NCBI GenBank assembly: GCA_027596075.1
Contig: JADGJC010000266.1
Span: 1 to 57,621, forward strand
Direction of reading: 5' to 3'
Length of the DNA stretch: 57,621 nt
Source of the DNA: Rhizophlyctis rosea
Taxonomy: Eukaryota > Chytridiomycota > Chytridiomycetes > Rhizophlyctidales > Rhizophlyctidaceae
In this document: one piece after another, positions 34,591 through 45,594 of the stretch
Numbering within the stretch: position 1 is the first letter of the stretch
Layout of the letters: every line of letters starts with the position of its first letter
Translations under genes and position numbers: made by a program
Notes under the pieces: model-generated
Told to the model about the DNA's origin: nothing
Seen by the model: the letters and a program-made list of their open reading frames with translations, nothing else
The model's database searches: none

Positions 34591-37500
34591 ATGCCTGCCG
34601 ATACGTCAGTCATCCAGCAACAACCCCCCGAATTAGCAGACGCTTCTACCGGCAGATCAACTTCCGCATCACCTACTTCCAATTCCGATTCTGCAAGTCG
34701 ACATGACCGAGGTTGGTTTGATAGGCATTTGTCGTATATTTGCCAAGATATGCACTGACACTCGAACTACAATCAGAAGGCGCAGGAGCAAAAGTGCACA
34801 CGGGAGCCGGAAACTTAGATCGCAAGGGTAAACGGCCAGACGGCCTAGAGATGCCTCCACGAGAACCCCCACAAGCCAGAGAATCCCCACAAGCCAACGT
34901 CCAACCCATTTCCTACGATATGCCAATGATGTACGCACCAGGTGCCGTCGGCGTTCAACCACCGTTTTTCGTCCCAGGAGCAATCACCGGTGACAACACC
35001 AACCCACAATACCCCATCTTCCAACAATTCGCCGTCCCTTACATCGACCCATCCGGTCAAATGATCTTCCTCTACCCACAACCGCCCACAGATCCCGCCG
35101 CTTTAAGCGAAACCAATGAACCCGCAAACCTCTCCAGCCCTTCCGTCTCCACCCCATCCCCAAACAGCGTTATGGCCCGCACCGTCTTAGCTCAAACCGA
35201 CCCCTATTACCAACCTCAAGGCGCAGTCTTTGTCCAAGGCCAAGTCCAACACCCCGCCGCCGCAGCCGCCACAGCGGGGTACGCCTTCTCCCCACCCGGA
35301 TCCGCCACCACCGACCGCGCCGGGTTCGGGTTCAACTCTCCGCAACCCGGGTCACCAATCCCGGCGTTTGATCCGCACCAGGTGGGCGTGGGACGTCTGC
35401 CGCAACATCACCTCAACGCGTTTGTCCCGCACCACCAGGGACATCATTTGCAGCAGCAGGGGCACGTGCACCAGCCGGGTGTTGGTGGTGTGTATAGACC
35501 AGGTGGTGGGGGAGGAGGTGGAGGAGGGGGTGGACATAACGTTGGTGGGATGCAGTCTCCAATACATCAACACCAACACCAACACCATCACCACCCGCCG
35601 CCATCTCCTGGCGGGATCAACAACAATAACAACAACCGACACCAGCAGCATTATCGGCCGTTCAACCAAGGTCATCGGTACTCGGCTTCGGCGGGTGGAC
35701 CGATGAACGTCGTTCCGTTTGCGGGTGGGGGTGGGCATCATGGGTTTGGTGGGGGAGGGGGAGGTAGTAGTGGTGGTGGAGGGGGGTCAGTGGGCGTTGG
35801 GTTAGCGGGTTTGGGGGGCGCGTTTGGAGGGTTGCCACCGATGGCGAACAGCAATACGAATGTGTATATTAGGGGGTTGAAGCCTGATGTTAGTGATGAG
35901 AAGTTGTATGAGATGTGTGAAGGGTGAGTTTTGTCATTTCTTGTCGGATTTGTTTGGTGTTGTGGTTCCGGATGTGGGTTGTATGCTTACTTATCCTCTT
36001 TTCTTATATATTCCATCCTTCCTTCCGGAATTCCATTCCCTACCTTCCTCCCGTACCTTACCACTTCACCCCACTGCCACCTCACCACTCCACTTCCTTC
36101 CAAACTCGCCCCACCCCACCAACCACCCCATCTCCAACAAAACAGCTACGGCACAATAGTCTCCTCAAAATCCATCCTCGACCTCCGCACACAAGAATGC
36201 AAAGGCTACGGATTCGTTATGTATGAGACGGACGCGCAAGCTAGGGCTGCGATTGAGGGGTTGAGTAAGATGGGGTTCCAGGTTTCTTTTGCTAAGGTTG
36301 GTAGACGGCGTGCTCCGGGTGGTGGTGGGTGGTGGATGGAGGGTGGTGGGGGGGGGGGGTTGGTGGGTGCGGTTGTTGTTGGTGGTGGTGAGGGAGGTGG
36401 TGGTGGTGGGTGGGCGATGGTGGAAGGCGGTGGGTTTGATAATGTACGTGTTTTTTGTGGGTATGATGTGGATTTCTTTTGGATGTGGAGTTTTGTTTTC
36501 TGTTTTGTTTCTCGTTTTCGGCCAATTTTGTGTTTTTCGGAGGCGGATTTTTTGGCGATTTACTGTTCGTAGAGGAGTTGTTAAGGAAGGTGGTTTTTGG
36601 CAGGAAGTAAAGGTTTTGCTTTTTCGGGAGCGTAAGGAGTTCTTCCAATGACCATCTTCGGATGACCTCATCATATTTTCTTCCTCCCCCCTCATTCCCC
36701 TTCATACGGATACCATTTGACCTCATATCTGGTTTCACCACTTTGCATTTATTGACATTATTGGCGCGCCATTTCTCTTTCTGCTGTTCTTGTTATTCGC
36801 TTCTTTGTTGTTTTCTTGCGTTTTGTGCTTCCGCTGTACTTTTTGTTTTGGGACCCCTTCTGGTATAACGTGACATACTAACTCCCAGGCCTCTATCCTG
36901 AACACACTGAAGAACCTACAGGACACGGCGTCGACCAATATCTATTTGTCGAATTTGCCGCCCGATATGACTGAGGAGGTACGTCTTGCGCTTCTTTGCT
37001 TTGGTGGTGATTGGTGGGATGTCGACGTGAAGGGGATAAGGGAAGAAGACTGACTTTCTTTTTTGTTGGATTGATAGACGATGGCGCAGATATTTCAGCA
37101 GTTCCGGGTTGTTTCGACGAAGGTTTTGAGGGAGCAGACTGGTGCCAGTAGAGGGGTTGGGTTTGTTCGGTGAGTTGGTCGAGAAGCTTGTTTTCCCTCT
37201 TGCGGGAGAAAGCGGCATTTCCTTCTCCTCATACCAACTGATGTCCAACCCCCTACACCATCAGTCTGGAAACCCACGAAAGCGCACAACAAATGATCGA
37301 CCGGTACAATGGCGCCATGTTACCCGGGAGCATCCAGCCGCTTCAGGTTCGGTATGCGGACAGCGTTGCGCAGAAGAGGTTGAAGACGCAGCAGGCGCAG
37401 AGGAAGCAGAGGGGGATGAGTTTTGGTGGTGGTGGTGCGGGTGGGGGTGTGGGGGTTGTGGGTGGCGCGGGGAGGGGTGGGGCGTTTGGGGTGAGTTTGC

Positions 37501-38111
37501 AGTCCTTTTTGTTGGATGGTGACGTTTGTGCTGGTGGAAGGGGGGGCAGTGACTGATTTTTTGTGAATTTGGTGCAGCCACGTCACCCACATTCTGGTCT
37601 TGAATACCAGCAGCCCTTCTACGCGAATCCTAAGTATGTTTCCTGATTCTTCCGCGCCGTGAGGGTTAATTCCACCTACGGAGGACATACGTTAATCACC
37701 TCTCCCTCCCCACACAGCATGATCCCCATCCCACCCTACGGCTTCCCCTCCTCATTCCGCAACGACCAAGCCGGCGGCGGTCCACCGTACATGCCCCACC
37801 CAGCTCAACCAGTGGGCGTCATGACCGCGACGCCCTTCCCGCCTTCGGAGGTATCTGCGACCTCGCCGACGGGAACGGGGACGGGGACGAACGCTACGGC
37901 GCCGAGTACGCCTACTGAGGGCGTTGTGGATGGGATTGAGGTTGAGGTTGGGGTGGGGGAAGGAGATGGGGTTGAGGAGCTTGTTGCTGGGTTTGGGAGG
38001 GTTGGTGTCAAGGATAGTGTGAGTGTGTGTTTGGAGTGTGCGTGATATGGGATGATGTGCTGACACATAATGCAGGATCGAACCCCGACGCAGGAGTACA
38101 CTTCTGCATGA
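34591..38111 (+). CDS. Two-RRM RNA-binding protein (MSSP/RBMS-like) with long disordered regions
   Basis: Nine exons: 34591-34711, 34777-35923, 36146-36443, 36889-36978, 37078-37169, 37265-37490, 37578-37633, 37718-38018, 38076-38111; ~788 residues. The N-terminal ~390 residues are Pro/Gln/Gly-rich and include His/Gln and long Gly tracts. RRM1 spans exons 2-3 (RNP2 VYIRGL, RNP1 KGYGFVMY); RRM2 spans exons 4-6 (RNP2 IYLSNL, RNP1 RGVGFVRL) and is followed by QKRLKTQQAQRKQRG. The close pairing, with the linker NTLKNLQDTASTNIYLSNL, matches fungal relatives of MSSP/RBMS proteins, which bind single-stranded RNA/DNA and act in mRNA stability. The tail ends DRTPTQEYTSA. The extent of exon 3 is uncertain: a Gly/Trp-rich continuation (36297-36443) before a GTACGT donor could instead be intronic, the earlier donor being at 36297. 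Confidence 0.85.
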
Positions 38112-39878
38112 GTTTTCGCTTTGGCGGGGACGGGTTTCTCCAATTTTTTGACTTGCAGCTTCTGTGCCGTGACTTCTTGTAGATGGGTCCGTTCTCGCTC
38201 TTGATTTGTAGATGGGTCCTTTGCTTCGATGATTATAGGACAGTCTTCCCTTGTTGTCCTTTGCTGATAGCTCCCGTTTTGATGCCTCCCCCCCTCGATG
38301 TTTTTTTCTTTTTTGTTGTTGTGTTTTTTTGCTTTACTTTCGGAATGAAAATCCGGTTGTACATTTTCGCTTTGTTTTTGATTGATGTTGACTTTTTTTT
38401 GTCTGGTTCGGTTTGGCTGTGTCACAGACGAGGATCGTCGCGGGTACATTCCTCGTGTTGTTTCTTATTCGGGATGGTTGTTGGGTTGGTGAAGGCGACT
38501 GGTTGGATTAGGCTCTGATTCAATTCCCGATCATCAAACCCTCTGTTTCCTTTTTTCCCTTGCCCATCGTTTTTTTGGCTTCTTTCCGTCCCGTGTTTTC
38601 TTCTTTCATGTAAATACAACAGAGGGGTTTACTTTTCTTTTGGAGCTTGATGGGTTTGGTGAGGGATTGGAGGATGTGAGAATGGTGTACGGGTCCATGT
38701 GATGGCCCTCGTCCTCCCTCACTCGCTTACAACTTTAGAAGTAACTTGTCTAATGGCAACAGGCCCCTTCTGCGTAAAAACTGTCTGGTAAAGACAAAGT
38801 CCCGTCATCCTTGAGAGGTGCACGTTGTGTGCGGAGACCGGGCTCCCTCTTCATTGCTGACCGCCAATTCACTGCTTTCCTGATGTCCCTTTCATGATGA
38901 GATTAGCGAGCTCTGATCCCTATTTATGAAGGCGGTTTGTTCCTCCATTATCTGCTTGCTGTTGAGAGGAGGGGATATCAAACATGCGAAGGACTTCCTG
39001 TTTCCTATCATCGTCTGGGTCACATTTTGTTTCAATTCATTACGTATCGCGCGGGATCAGGCCCTGAGTGATATCGATGGAAGTCTCTCTCTCTTCTGGC
39101 GGATATGAGATGAATGGTCGATCTATGATGTTCATTCCTTAAGGTGTACTTCTTGCGGACTATCTTTCACAGGAGGTCACTGAAGACTGGGAAACTTGCG
39201 GTTCACTACCCACTCTACCCGGGCTCACTACCCGGGCTGTAGTTGCGGGTGGTTGCTGTCTGCTCACGCTGAAGTGACACGGACCGGCTGCTAGGACCGC
39301 ACTGATTATGCAAGCGACCGATCATGTGACCATTGTTGACTGGAACTTCAGTCTGGAATTGAAAATACTGGATATGCAGGAAAGCTCGCGTTGATCCACA
39401 AAAGTGATGGATTGAAAGTGAGGGGAGCCAGTCCCTCAGCGGTGGGGTTTGTGCAGTTTTGGTGACCATTTGACGGATTTATGAACCTCCGATTCGGGAA
39501 AATTGATGGGCTCCCTCAGGTTAAAAGCGCCGTTTAGGAAGGTAGTGAAGGTGGAAGCCGATTGCACGTCGTGATCAAGCCTTGGGGTGTGTTTTTGCAT
39601 GGATCATTCCAGGCCCACGTGTGTGCAACCCTTCCAAGTTCCGTCTCAGGTCTGTCAAGATGAGGGAGGCGAAGCATACCTATGGAGGAGCTGTGCTTGT
39701 GTGTGTCAGCTTGGCTGAGGTTGATGCTGTTTGACGACCCACCCCTCAATTTTCTCCTTACTTATCTCAATCCTTTCGGATGTCCTCGAGGCCCTGCAAC
39801 TATCCCCAGACTTCGGTCTTGTTGAACCCCAAGTATAACATCCACCCCAATCATTCAATCATGCAGACATCCCAGACT
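38112..39878. other. 3' flank of the RNA-binding protein gene and intergenic DNA
   Basis: The first ~500 bases are T-rich with several TTTTTT/TTTTGTT tracts, as expected for a 3' UTR. The remainder contains no recognisable gene. Confidence 0.4.
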
Positions 39879-39887
39879 CCTATTTAA
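39879..39887 (+). promoter_or_regulatory. TATA-like element upstream of the 40 kb membrane-protein gene
   Basis: CTATTTAAAG-type element about 50 bases before the ATG at 39935. Sequence and spacing are compatible with a TATA box. Confidence 0.3.
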
Positions 39888-39934
39888 AGACCTATCCCGC
39901 TTCCAGCGCCCTGAAGTCCAAGTCAACAAAAACC

Positions 39935-41369
39935 ATGAGTCCGAGAACATCCCACAAACACATCCAACCTGACCTTGACTTTGCCGATCTCCGGAACACT
40001 CTCGGCATATTCATTCTCTGCACCCTCGGAGTCTGCGGCCTGTTAGCATTCATTACGTTTAGTTTGAAGCATGTAGAAAACAAAGCTCTGGGCGCAGTCA
40101 TGTTTTACTTTCGTCCACCAATCGACTGGGGCATTCAGTACGAGACCGCTCTAAGTTTCGCCGTCACCTGCCTTGAGTTTTGCTTGTCACCTCTCATGAC
40201 GATGATATGCATCTCCATATTCTGGCATAGGGCACGGGGTAGTACAACCTTGAAGGCCGCTAGCATGCTGTGGGACACTGGTGAGTGCTTTTTTCTTCTT
40301 CAAACTTCGACGATTGCAAGACAAGTATTTGTTGCTCACCAGTATCTACCGTGCAGGCTCTGTGATGTCTTATCTACGCGCTCTTTTCATGGTTCAAACA
40401 AGCACCAAAGTCATGCTGGTAGCGACGCTCATCCTGGTCGGCGCCAACGCTCTGCTTGCCTCAATTATTCAATTCACGCTTAATAAGTCTCTCACGGGAC
40501 CCATACAACAACCAACCACCGTCACCCATTACTTCTTCACTCCGAGATCTGAGCTCATCACGTCTAAACTGCTGTACGTTGATATGGAATCGATTGTGGG
40601 ATCATTTTTAGAATACATCACACCACCTTCGCGGCAGGCAGTAGCCTTATATCCTCCGTCGTCCGCATCGTCGTTCTCGTTTGTCCAATGTGACACCTCA
40701 CCCAATTGCACCGCCCAAGTCTATTTACCAGTCATCATACAACCTCAATGTGGTCCATCGGCGGCTCCAGCGAACATATCTGAAGTATTATGGCTCTGGT
40801 CTGACGATACCCCACTTTATTACGGTGGGACAATCGAACATGCATCGGACGACATCTATATATCAGCCAACCAAACCCTACTTTTTGCCATACGAGAACT
40901 GAGCTCCAACAAGTTTCCTGCAACGGTGTTATCCACCACCTGGCGGCGCTGTTCATTTCGGATTGGTAGTGCAACAATTCAGAATAGTCCGTCATTGAAA
41001 TACCAAGCAATAGTATCGAATTTCAACCAAGGGATTGTTATCGACCCATCAGCCGGCCGCACCTGGACGGAGGACAGGCGGCGGTACGTTTCAGAGCGCC
41101 CATTCACCATGCTTGCGTCCTTTATACTTCACGTCAAAGAACGGTTGGGTGGCACGGCGGTAGGGGGACCGCAGGAAAGGGTGAATATAGCATTACTGGG
41201 CATCGCGGAATTGGGAACTTACCGAACAAATATCACTGCCGACGACGTCGAAGCCTACCTCCATCGACTTGCACTTGGATACTCATTTGGACTCGCACGC
41301 CTCAACGATGAAATAGCATTCTGTCACCATTGCGCCTATGGTTACGGTCCGACATACACCATCCGATGA
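39935..41369 (+). CDS. Multi-pass membrane protein with a large ectodomain, stopped before its last helix
   Basis: Two exons: 39935-40280 and 40357-41369 (phase 1 junction), 452 residues to the TGA at 41367-41369. Three hydrophobic helices near the N-terminus: TLGIFILCTLGVCGLLAFI, ALSFAVTCLEFCLSPLMTMI and VMLVATLILVGANALLASII. Then comes a ~270-residue hydrophilic domain with Cys residues and N-x-S/T sites (NCTAQV, NISEV, NQTL, NITAD), probably extracellular. Directly after the TGA the same frame continues with a fourth helix (PFVLICLITVLAALAALIVEF) and a cytoplasmic-looking tail that needs one more frame change. The layout resembles fungal DUF3176-like membrane proteins; function unknown. 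The TGA is a nonsense change, an error, or a genuine end giving a helix-less form. Confidence 0.62.
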
Positions 41370-41693
41370 TTCACTGGTTATGCACCCTTCGTTCTGATAT
41401 GCCTCATCACCGTCCTTGCTGCACTGGCCGCACTTATCGTAGAATTCTGCGTCGCTGGAATATGGATGGGCAATTCTTTGAGCGTTGGTGCTGGGGGGTG
41501 GGAGGAACTGGGGAGGCGAGGATGACGGGGTCAGCCAGTCGGAATTTGGGTTGGGTCTAGCTAGTGAGGGATATTTAACGAAGGCGGTGGGGGATCTTCA
41601 TTTTGCGATTGGTACGGACTTGCATGGGAGGCCTGGATTCTTGTCTTCGCCATCGGATACGGTGTCATTCGATGATGAGGATACAATGTAGCA
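41370..41693 (+). pseudogene. Orphaned 3' coding remnant of the 40 kb membrane-protein gene
   Basis: In frame with the upstream gene, 41370-41525 encodes a hydrophobic helix and the run GNSLSVGAGGWEELG. A second frame (about 41510-41690) then encodes an acidic Ser/Gly-rich tail ending SFDDEDTM. The switch falls in G-rich runs (GGGGGGTGGG, 41493-41502, or GGGG nearby). Together these look like the original C-terminus cut off by one stop and one frameshift. Confidence 0.5.
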
Positions 41694-42370
41694 GTCGGAT
41701 CTGGATTCGATAACTGATAGGAGCGCGCACTCAACCAAATAGTATGGGATTTCAACGACCTGATGTCACGACCTCCAACCCGCTGAGACGTCGATATCTG
41801 GGGGATATTGCGGCGGGTTAGTAACGGAAGGTGTTAAATATATACTCGAGTATTAATGATGCGATTAGGTTCTTTGTACCACTCTTTTTGTTAGTCAACC
41901 TTTTCTTCCTAAGGACAATGCTCTGGGACGTAATGCGGAGGGTAGCGTGTCTTAGGAATCAATAGCACTAACACATTTGCTGTATACCAACCTGCAATGT
42001 TAATGGTGCATCGCGAGGGTCCACCCTTAACATTCGGAATCGCCCACAATTCCCCGCTTGGAGGCTGGAGCGCAGTGAACGCGGTGAGCCGTTGAGCCGA
42101 CCCCTGAACACACGGCGGAGGTTGCCGAGTCCGCGACTGTTCTGAACACAGCAAACAATTCGGGAAGTTTGAGGTCATGAGTGTTACAGATCGCCGGCTG
42201 GTAGCACAATAGTCCCGGCCTCTGTTGAGTGCCCCAAGCAACCACAAATATAAGTGGGCTCCATCCCTCGCATTCGTCCACTCGCTTCCGTCCACTCGCT
42301 TCCGTCCATCCCCCCACCTCAACCTCATCATTCCCAATATCCCAAGCTGCCACTTATTCCCATCATAAAG

Positions 42371-43824
42371 ATGTCAATTCAGATCCACTTGCTCCCCGGC
42401 CCAGACCGCCCCTCCCCATTCTTTGGCGTCCCCAACACGCCAACGTTCGGCATCGACGCACTTGTACGCGTCAAAAACACCTCACCAACTAAGCATAAGA
42501 ACATACATCATGGCACTTTCTTGCTGCAAGGGCTTGTTAAGACGCATGTCAAGCATTCTCGAACGGATTATTACCGAGATGGGACTGTGGTGAATACTAT
42601 TTGGACATTGGTGGAGGAGCCGGACGCTGCGCAAGGTGAGGTTGGGGGTGGAATGGGAGTCGGTGAGGTGTGCGGAGACTGAACATTGAAATGGTGGGGG
42701 GGCAGCGACACATATCAGTAAGCAGAAGAACTTGATGAAATCCAAAAACTATTTGGCAGTGATCAGATTGGCCGGCTGGTAAAACAGACCCTGTGAGGGC
42801 ACAGTCATGCGGGTCAGAGGCACAGTCATCCTATCCAAAATCAATGGGAGGGACGCTCGAGGGCGAACATGCGACAGATGAGCCTTTGGGGGATATTTGC
42901 AAATATTGGATTTTTGGGCCAGAAATTGCATGCGGAGAGGTCTCACTGTCTTCTACTCTCAAAATAGGCAAAACACCCTTTGTACAATCATCTGCAACCG
43001 GCACCAGTACCATTCCACCCATTCCGCCAAACAGCCACGTTGATCTTCCCGTGCACATCAATCTCGGTTCAGATACGTCCCCATACCTGCCCAACTCTGG
43101 AGTGATGCTAGCCGGAACTGGTAGCTTCTCCACGCATTACTCTTTCACGGTCGAAATCCTGGTTCCTCAGAAGAGCAACAAGCCCAAATCCGTCAAGAAA
43201 CGATTTCCGTTCAATGTCAAATCTGGCATATATCCGACCATCCCACTTCCGCTGGAAGGAGGATGGAAGAACTCGGAACCATTCAACATGACGCAGGGTG
43301 GAGGCGATAGATTACGAACACCAAAAGACTGTCCCTTCAATCTAGACTTTACCCTCCCCAACGGTCTCTGCGTCCAAATCGGCGTCCCTTTCACCGTAAA
43401 CTTCCGCATTATCCCTATCGCGCTCGACATCTCCAAAGTCAAGTCCCTCTCCGTCCGCATCAAGCAATATAGGGTGGTCTGGTCCGGTCACGGTACTGGC
43501 GCAGGTGGAAGTGCCCTCGGTGGTGGCGGCAAGGGCATGACGTCGGATCCCGTCCTGACCCACGAGTTCCTCCCTTCCAACGCGCAAGGCGGATCCTTCG
43601 CGCACCCTCAGGTGTGGAACTTGACTGTCAACGCTCAGCAAAAGAAGACGTTTGGGGGTGTGATATTGTTGGAGTCTATGGAAGTAACCAATATGGCAAA
43701 GGTGTATCACGAGTTGAAGGTAGAAATGGTTGTTAGTGGGGATAAGAAGAAGGAGTACCTGTTCCAAACGGAAGTTAGGATTGTAAGACCTCCAACAGAT
43801 CCAGTGGGTGGTGCGAGCATGTAG
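42371..43824 (+). CDS. Arrestin-like protein
   Basis: Two exons: 42371-42635 and 42788-43824, 433 residues. Exon 1 (IQIHLLPGPDRPSPFFG, then a run of beta-type sequence to TIWTLVEEPD) resembles an arrestin N-terminal beta-sandwich. Exon 2 contains further beta-rich segments (VDLPVHINLGSD, HYSFTVEILVPQKS, GLCVQIGVPFTVNFRIIPIALD, SLSVRIKQYRVVW) and a C-terminal sandwich ending KKKEYLFQTEVRIVRPP. Fungal arrestin-like proteins are adaptors that recruit ubiquitin ligases to membrane transporters and receptors for endocytosis. I see no PPxY motif, so partner recruitment may differ. The ~40 residues after the junction (PVRAQSCGSEAQ...) are not conserved-looking; a small extra exon or a different acceptor in 42636-42790 is possible. 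Ends on TAG. Assignment to the arrestin fold rests on overall pattern, not a diagnostic motif. Confidence 0.68.
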
Positions 43825-44599
43825 AGCTTTGGCAGCACATGTACGTATGCGGTGGTGAAGATACCTATGTGGAATATGAAACAACTGCTCTGCGTATTGT
43901 AAAGTTGGTTTGCCGGCAACAGTCTACATCCTTTAATGCACTGAACACCATTGGCATGAGACATGCTATTATGTTGTCCGCTTTGAACTACCCATTCGGC
44001 GGCTTTCCATGGAGATACCACTTTGTCGACTACATGTGACCTGTTTAATTAGCAAAACATTAAACCCGACTTTCTCATCGCAAATATTCAACCTCAGCAC
44101 TCGCCCCACCGATTGGATTCATCGTCGATCTGTGAGTATATCGGGTACCGGCGGGCATCGGGTAAGCAACTCCAGGGAGAGTAGACACCCTTCCATTTCA
44201 TCTGAAAACCCCCTGAGCTAACCCATTCTGAGTTTAAGGGTCGATCAACGGAAGGACTGGTATGAATGAGATCTATGTCCCTTGTCGTTGGGATTTCGAT
44301 CACCCATTCTATTCATCCCTGACTTTGAGTGATTGACTGCTATCTGATCGAGCAATGACACAATTCCCAGCAGAGATCTAGCAGGAAACCCCAAACACAA
44401 CAAAGCATCAATCAGATGGAGGTGGGTCGGGCAGACATTGGAAAACTTTCCATTCAAGAGAATTTTTTGATCCGTCCAGTATGTTTTTCTACTTCCGCTC
44501 ATCTTGATCTCCGAATATAAGCTCATCTTGCACCATCCGCTCTACCTGTGTTGAACGATACATATCCCAACCTCGTAATACCGCATCAAAACATCCAAA
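43825..44599. other. Spacer between the arrestin-like and seven-helix genes
   Basis: No gene seen. AATATAAG at 44513-44520, about 80 bases before the next start codon, may be a TATA element. Confidence 0.4.
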
Positions 44600-45594
44600 A
44601 TGCCCGGCATGCGACAAGAATTAATAGTCCCCGTCTCATACCTCATGAACGGGCTCAACATCGGCCTCTCCCTCTACTTTGCCGTCAAAACCGCCATGGT
44701 AGCATACAAACGTCGAACACCAATCTGGTACATCCTCCTCATCCTCCACTCTGCCCTCTTCCTTTCAACCGTCGAAACCGTATCCGATATCATCATCTGG
44801 AACTCCTGTCGTGGCGGACGGTTCAGTTGCTTCATGTATGGGTTGTTTTACTTGGGCGTGACGAGTGTTGGGTTTTTGCGGTTGTACATGGTTAGTGGGA
44901 AGAACCGGATGTATTTGGCGCTTTGGGCGGCGTGTGGTGCGACGATTATCGGGAGTTATGGGAGTCTGTGTGGACGTAAGCACTTTTTCCGAATACCTTT
45001 ATTGATTTTCTTGATTGAGATGCGAATTCACTCAATGCATATTCCTTTTTTCAGCGGCCGAATAGTTCCTATTCCCTGGCGTCATGGCCTGTGTCCCAAG
45101 CGTTCCTTACGCCGGTAACATGGCCGTGACAATTACTCAAATCCTCTGCTCGGCCTTCATTGTCTTCGGTCACTGCTGGGAAATCTACGCCTACATCCGC
45201 AAAACCAACGGCGTCAGTATGAGCGGGCTTGTGAAATACTTTCAAGACTTGATTCTGTGTATCGTCCCGGCGGCGGCTGTCACTTTCTCCTGCAGTTTGG
45301 CGACGCTGTTCTTGGATGCTAGTAAGTGCTGTCACGTGGACATCGGTCTCTCACAGCACTTTGATCTAACGTGATGTCCCGCCCACAGCGATGTTCATGC
45401 CCCTCGTTCTCACACAATCTCTCGTGGAATGCGTCCTCATGTACGAAGCCAGCATGTTGCTCGTCACCCACTCCGGTGGGTCTTCTGGTTCTTCAGATGC
45501 CAAAACCGGTGCAAAGAGTGCGGCTGGCACAAATTCAAATGTGACGAGGGCTACAACGGTCAAGAATAGTGAAGCTAGCGTTGAGGACCCATAA
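44600..45594 (+). CDS. Seven-helix membrane protein (receptor-like), with an in-frame TAG
   Basis: Three exons: 44600-44975, 45055-45321, 45389-45594; ~281 residues. Seven hydrophobic segments can be counted: NIGLSLYFAVKTAMVAY, WYILLILHSALFLSTVETV, CFMYGLFYLGVTSVGFLRL, YLALWAACGATIIGSYGSL, AVTITQILCSAFIVFGHCW, DLILCIVPAAAVTFSCSLAT, MFMPLVLTQSLVECVLMYE. A 40-residue Ser/Thr-rich tail follows, as in many GPCR-type receptors. I do not recognise the family. Lengths and phases (1, 1) of the three exons agree only if exon 2 starts at 45055, but then its third full codon is TAG (45063-45065). The alternative acceptor at that TAG gives the wrong phase. So the gene is either disabled by a single substitution or spliced unusually. 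It lies 775 bases downstream of the arrestin-like gene. Confidence 0.6.
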
